From Candidatus Gastranaerophilales bacterium (GTDB lineage Bacteria > Cyanobacteriota > Vampirovibrionia > Gastranaerophilales > Gastranaerophilaceae), in assembly GCA_944325545.1 (NCBI GenBank), contig CALVAM010000007.1, forward strand, positions 1-64,000: 64,000 nucleotides of DNA. Reading direction: 5' to 3'. Positions within the stretch are counted from its first letter, which is position 1, and the number at the start of each line of letters is the position of its first letter. The notes under the pieces were generated by a model. That model did no database searches. It was given only the letters and a program-made list of their open reading frames with translations, and was not told the origin of the DNA. Below, piece after piece: positions 61,019 to 64,000 of the stretch. Position numbers and translations under genes: made by a program.

Positions 61019-62121
61019 AACAATTCTCTTGTTTTTATTCTAATTTCGTTATCAATTTCAAAAATGTCGTCTAATGTCGGGTTTTTAACAACATTATGAG
61101 TATTCATCATTTTTTCTACAGAATCAATGATATCAAATAAATTAATTTTACCATTTAAAAATGCAAAGACAGCTTCTTCATTAGCTGCATTTAAACAAAC
61201 CGTAGCAGAACCACCTTTTTTCCCTGCATCATAAGCCATAGATAAAGCTTTAAACTTATTCCAATCTGGCTCTTGAAAATCCAAACGAGCAATTTGTGAA
61301 AAGCTAAAACTTTTTGATTTAATGCCTTGTACTCTATTAGGGTAAGTAATTGCATACTGTATAGGAATGTGCATACTAGGTAAACCTAATTGTGCAATAA
61401 CACTTCCGTCTTTATATTCAACAGCAGAATGTACAATACTTTGAGGATGAACTACAACTTCTATATTATCGTAATTCATATTAAATAAATGATGAGCTTC
61501 TATAACTTCTAAACCTTTATTCATAAGAGTTGCACTATCAACTGTAATTTTTCTCCCCATATTCCAGCGAGGATGTGCTAAGGCTTGCTCAACAGTTGCA
61601 TTTTTCATATCTTCTATTGATTTATTTAAAAATGGTCCACCTGAAGCTGTAATAATAAGTTTATCAACCATAGATAAATCTTTTATACATTGATGAATTG
61701 CAGAGTGTTCACTATCTACAGGCAAAATATAAACTCCTTTAGATTTTGCTAAATTCATAACAATATCACCTGCCATAACAAGTGTTTCTTTATTTGCTAA
61801 AGCAATATCAATACCATTATTTATTGCAGTAATAGTAGGCTTTAAACCAATTCTTCCTGATACAGCAACCAATATTATATCATTTTCTGTATTAGAACAA
61901 ATATCTTCCATTGTTACATAATTCGCACCAATTATAGCATTTTTATCGGAAGCATAAGCATATTTTGGTCTAAATTTTTTAATTTGCTCATTCAAAAGCT
62001 CAATATTTGAACCAGCTGCTAATGATACAATTTCAAATTTATCTTGTAATTTTTCAATAACTTCTAGAGCTTGTCTTCCTATTGAACCTGTTGACCCTAA
62101 TATACTTATTTTCTTACGCAT
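61015..62121 (-). CDS. dxr: 1-deoxy-D-xylulose 5-phosphate reductoisomerase
   Basis: Dxr makes MEP, the committed step of the non-mevalonate isoprenoid pathway. The 368-residue protein has the NADPH-binding start KKISILGSTGSIGRQALEVI, IALANKETLVMAGDIV, ILPVDSEHSAIHQCI, TASGGPF, HPRWNMGRKITVDSATLMNK and GLEVIEAHHLF, with the metal-binding Asp and Glu residues in place. The C-terminal ends NEIRIKTRELF. GGGAGAAG precedes the ATG, and a TATAAT box lies 34 nt upstream. Confidence 0.97.
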   Translation of the reverse strand: MRKKISILGSTGSIGRQALEVIEKLQDKFEIVSLAAGSNIELLNEQIKKFRPKYAYASDKNAIIGANYVTMEDICSNTENDIILVAVSGRIGLKPTITAINNGIDIALANKETLVMAGDIVMNLAKSKGVYILPVDSEHSAIHQCIKDLSMVDKLIITASGGPFLNKSIEDMKNATVEQALAHPRWNMGRKITVDSATLMNKGLEVIEAHHLFNMNYDNIEVVVHPQSIVHSAVEYKDGSVIAQLGLPSMHIPIQYAITYPNRVQGIKSKSFSFSQIARLDFQEPDWNKFKALSMAYDAGKKGGSATVCLNAANEEAVFAFLNGKINLFDIIDSVEKMMNTHNVVKNPTLDDIFEIDNEIRIKTRELF

Positions 62122-62155
62122 TATTATTAACTTCTCCCTTAAAAATTCTATTACA

Positions 62156-62161
62156 ATTATA
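62156..62161 (-). promoter_or_regulatory. -10 box of dxr
   Basis: A perfect TATAAT on the minus strand lies 34 nt before the dxr ATG. The -35 region is weak (TTTTAA at 17 bp). Confidence 0.5.
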
Positions 62162-62197
62162 CATAAAATATTACTAGTTTAAAACTTTTTCTGTATA

Positions 62198-62206
62198 TGT
62201 TATACT
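62198..62206 (+). promoter_or_regulatory. Extended -10 of the GGDEF gene
   Basis: TGTTATACT is an extended -10 box 31 nt before the TTG start of the GGDEF-HD-GYP gene. It stands back to back with the dxr promoter. Confidence 0.5.
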
Positions 62207-62237
62207 TAAAAGGTAATAAGCTTTAGAGGATAATAAT

Positions 62238-64000
62238 TTGAGCTTTTTCGATAGTTTAAAAAATTTTAAAAATAAATTAGATCAAGTTGAATCAACTGTT
62301 TACGGTAAACAATCTTTGTTGGAAGTTTACGAAAGAAATGCAAAGTTAGAAGCTGAAATTATTAAGAGAACTAATGAACTTGACAGAGCAAATAAACAGA
62401 TGCTCACTTTACAACATATTTGGGACATGATGAATTCTTCCAAACCTTTATCAAGTGTCTTAAATGCCATTGTAAATAGTATCCAAGGAGAACTTGGTTA
62501 TTTATACAGTTTTATAGTTAAACAAAATAAGGATAAAAATAATATTTATTTACAGATAGTAGCATCATCTCGAGAAGATATAGATAACAAATTTTCTGAC
62601 TATCTAAAATGCAATGTTACTGATTTCAAAATGTGTTTTCCTGAATTTGACGAAATTAAAAATGCAGTTAAAAATAACCAAATATACCAATCCAATGATT
62701 TAATAAAATTAATAACAGGCTTTATACCGTCAATAAATATAGAAAACTTGAAGAATTTTCTAAAAGAAGCCAAAATGAAATCTTACATTTTGGTTCCGTT
62801 AAAATCAAAACAAATCCATTTCGGCTCATTAATAGTATTTTCATCAAGAGAAAACATAAGTAAAAGTGAATTAAATTTTCTAAATTTATTTGCAAAACAA
62901 ATTGAACTTGCGATAACAATTGCAGATTTATTTCAAGCAGTTAAAGAACAAGCAATAACTGACCCCATGACAGGTTTATTTAATCGCAGATATTTCGAAG
63001 ATTTTATAAAAAAAGAAGCAATTCGTTCAAATAGACAAAATCAAAAATTTACTGTAATAAGTTTAGATTTAGACCATTTAAAACAAATTAATGATGTTTA
63101 TGGACATAATTACGGAGATATTGCTATAAAAGCAATCGCTAATGTTCTAAAAAATAATGCACGTTCTATCGATATTGCAGCCAGAATGGGTGGAGAAGAA
63201 TTTAACCTGATTTTACCAGGAGTAGACTCTCAAGGAGGTTTAGTTGCAGCAGAGCGTATAAGAAAAGCTATTGAATCTGTAGAACTCGAAAAAATAGAAC
63301 ATGTTACAGCCAGCATTGGAGTTGCAACGTATTTAGAACACTCAGACGATATTGATGAACTTTTAGAATTAGCTGATCAAGCGATGTATGAGTCTAAAAG
63401 AAATGGACGAAATCAAGTAACTTTGGCAAAAATTTCAAATATATCTTCTTGGCAAGAAGTTGCTGTCGATACATTTATCGATATATTATCTAAACACAGA
63501 ATTCCTATCGATGATAAAACTTCAGAATTATTAAACATTAAGTTAAACCAAATAAATAAAAGTAATGACAAATTATACCAGGTTGCCGATAACTTAGTTG
63601 AATTATATAATCCGGAACACAAAGACGGTATTATGAAAGAAAAAGTAGAATTTGCATCATTACTTGCTAAACGTTTTGATTTACCTAAAGAAGCTATTGA
63701 TAAATTAAAAATAGCAATACTTCTCTATGATATTGGCAATACAATGTTACCAAAGGATTTGTTACAAAAAAAAGAACCGCTTAATCAAGATGACAAAGAT
63801 TATATAAAAAAGCATCCCATAATAGCTGCTAGAGAAATTTTGGAACCAATCTCAAATGTTATAGATATAATTCCCATTATTGAAAAGCACCACGAAAATT
63901 GGGATGGTTCAGGATATCCAAATAAATTATCCGGAGATGAAATTCCAATTGAATCACAAATTATATTGATTATAGATGCATACTTTGCACTTTTAGAAAA
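62238..64000 (+). CDS. GAF-GGDEF-HD-GYP c-di-GMP protein (3' end outside window)
   Basis: The frame is open from TTG 62238 (AGAGGA ribosome site) to the edge, 587 codons. An N-terminal coil (20-60) is followed by a GAF domain (about 65-230). A GGDEF domain (about 237-395) has the active motif GGEEF (318-322) and an inhibitory I-site R309-S-I-D312, so it should make c-di-GMP with product inhibition. The HD-GYP domain (from about 470) has HHENWDGSGYP (551-561) and KHP but reads YDIGN (497-501) where HDIGK is expected, so one metal ligand and the following Lys are lost. No membrane segment. Phosphodiesterase activity is doubtful. Confidence 0.92.
   Translation, partial: MSFFDSLKNFKNKLDQVESTVYGKQSLLEVYERNAKLEAEIIKRTNELDRANKQMLTLQHIWDMMNSSKPLSSVLNAIVNSIQGELGYLYSFIVKQNKDKNNIYLQIVASSREDIDNKFSDYLKCNVTDFKMCFPEFDEIKNAVKNNQIYQSNDLIKLITGFIPSINIENLKNFLKEAKMKSYILVPLKSKQIHFGSLIVFSSRENISKSELNFLNLFAKQIELAITIADLFQAVKEQAITDPMTGLFNRRYFEDFIKKEAIRSNRQNQKFTVISLDLDHLKQINDVYGHNYGDIAIKAIANVLKNNARSIDIAARMGGEEFNLILPGVDSQGGLVAAERIRKAIESVELEKIEHVTASIGVATYLEHSDDIDELLELADQAMYESKRNGRNQVTLAKISNISSWQEVAVDTFIDILSKHRIPIDDKTSELLNIKLNQINKSNDKLYQVADNLVELYNPEHKDGIMKEKVEFASLLAKRFDLPKEAIDKLKIAILLYDIGNTMLPKDLLQKKEPLNQDDKDYIKKHPIIAAREILEPISNVIDIIPIIEKHHENWDGSGYPNKLSGDEIPIESQIILIIDAYFALLE

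Overview
The window looks like chromosomal DNA from a non-photosynthetic relative of cyanobacteria, most likely a gut-type Gastranaerophilales (Melainabacteria/Vampirovibrionia). The evidence is strongly AT-rich DNA, an RNA polymerase beta-prime subunit split into separate rpoC1 and rpoC2 genes (a cyanobacterial and plastid trait), a possible DUF1822-type protein at the left edge, an AsmA-like protein that implies an outer membrane, a flagellin, and no photosynthesis gene. The taxonomic call is inference from gene content; no database search was run.

Layout. 1-3650: a DUF1822-like gene cut by the edge, a lytic transglycosylase, and a 629-residue membrane protein of unknown function. 3650-6310: a flagellin with a GLUG-repeat insert behind a leader carrying an 11-G tract and a hairpin, followed by about 600 bp of short palindromic repeats with no convincing gene. 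6310-7724: a zinc-ribbon protein and spmA-spmB. 7818-17482: a run led by a 2125-residue coiled-coil protein, then a GlcD-type oxidase, CutA, a putative HExxH protein and a TPR protein. 17567-20092: nadB-nadC and a tRNA-Arg. 20095-24586: a small Cys protein, half a transketolase, a TagA/WecG glycosyltransferase, two duplicated small exported proteins, purB and a matrixin-like protease. 24835-33758: rpoB-rpoC1-rpoC2. 33837-35410: a CooC-like ATPase and folD. 35427-41422: small unknown proteins, a HEAT-repeat protein, queC, a DUF366 protein, a SPOR protein, a winged-helix protein and a DUF262-like protein. 41378-46524 (minus): nupC, gcvPA, gcvH, gcvT and a dnaJ-family gene. 46644-52037: a degenerate histidine kinase, a sugar-type ABC ATPase and an AsmA-like protein. 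52121-64000: a PilZ-like protein, a TPR protein, a uridine-kinase-like protein, an FAD oxidoreductase, an MnmC-like methyltransferase, an exported HExxH protein, a CtpA protease, bioF, dxr and a GAF-GGDEF-HD-GYP protein cut by the right edge.

How the genes work together. Several sets fit known pathways: NAD synthesis (nadB, nadC; nadA not here), one-carbon metabolism (folD, gcvT/H/PA; gcvPB not here), transcription (rpoB/C1/C2), queuosine (queC), biotin (bioF), isoprenoids (dxr) and purines (purB). The main regulatory observation is that the genes without a visible Shine-Dalgarno sequence (spmA, purB, the HEAT protein, the PilZ-like gene, the MnmC-like gene, ctpA) each have a sigma-70-like promoter whose -10 box ends 6-8 nt before the start codon, which predicts leaderless mRNAs. 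Two degenerate signalling proteins (a kinase without its phospho-acceptor His, and an HD-GYP domain without its HD His), the phase-variation-like flagellin leader and the giant coiled-coil protein are the least explained parts.
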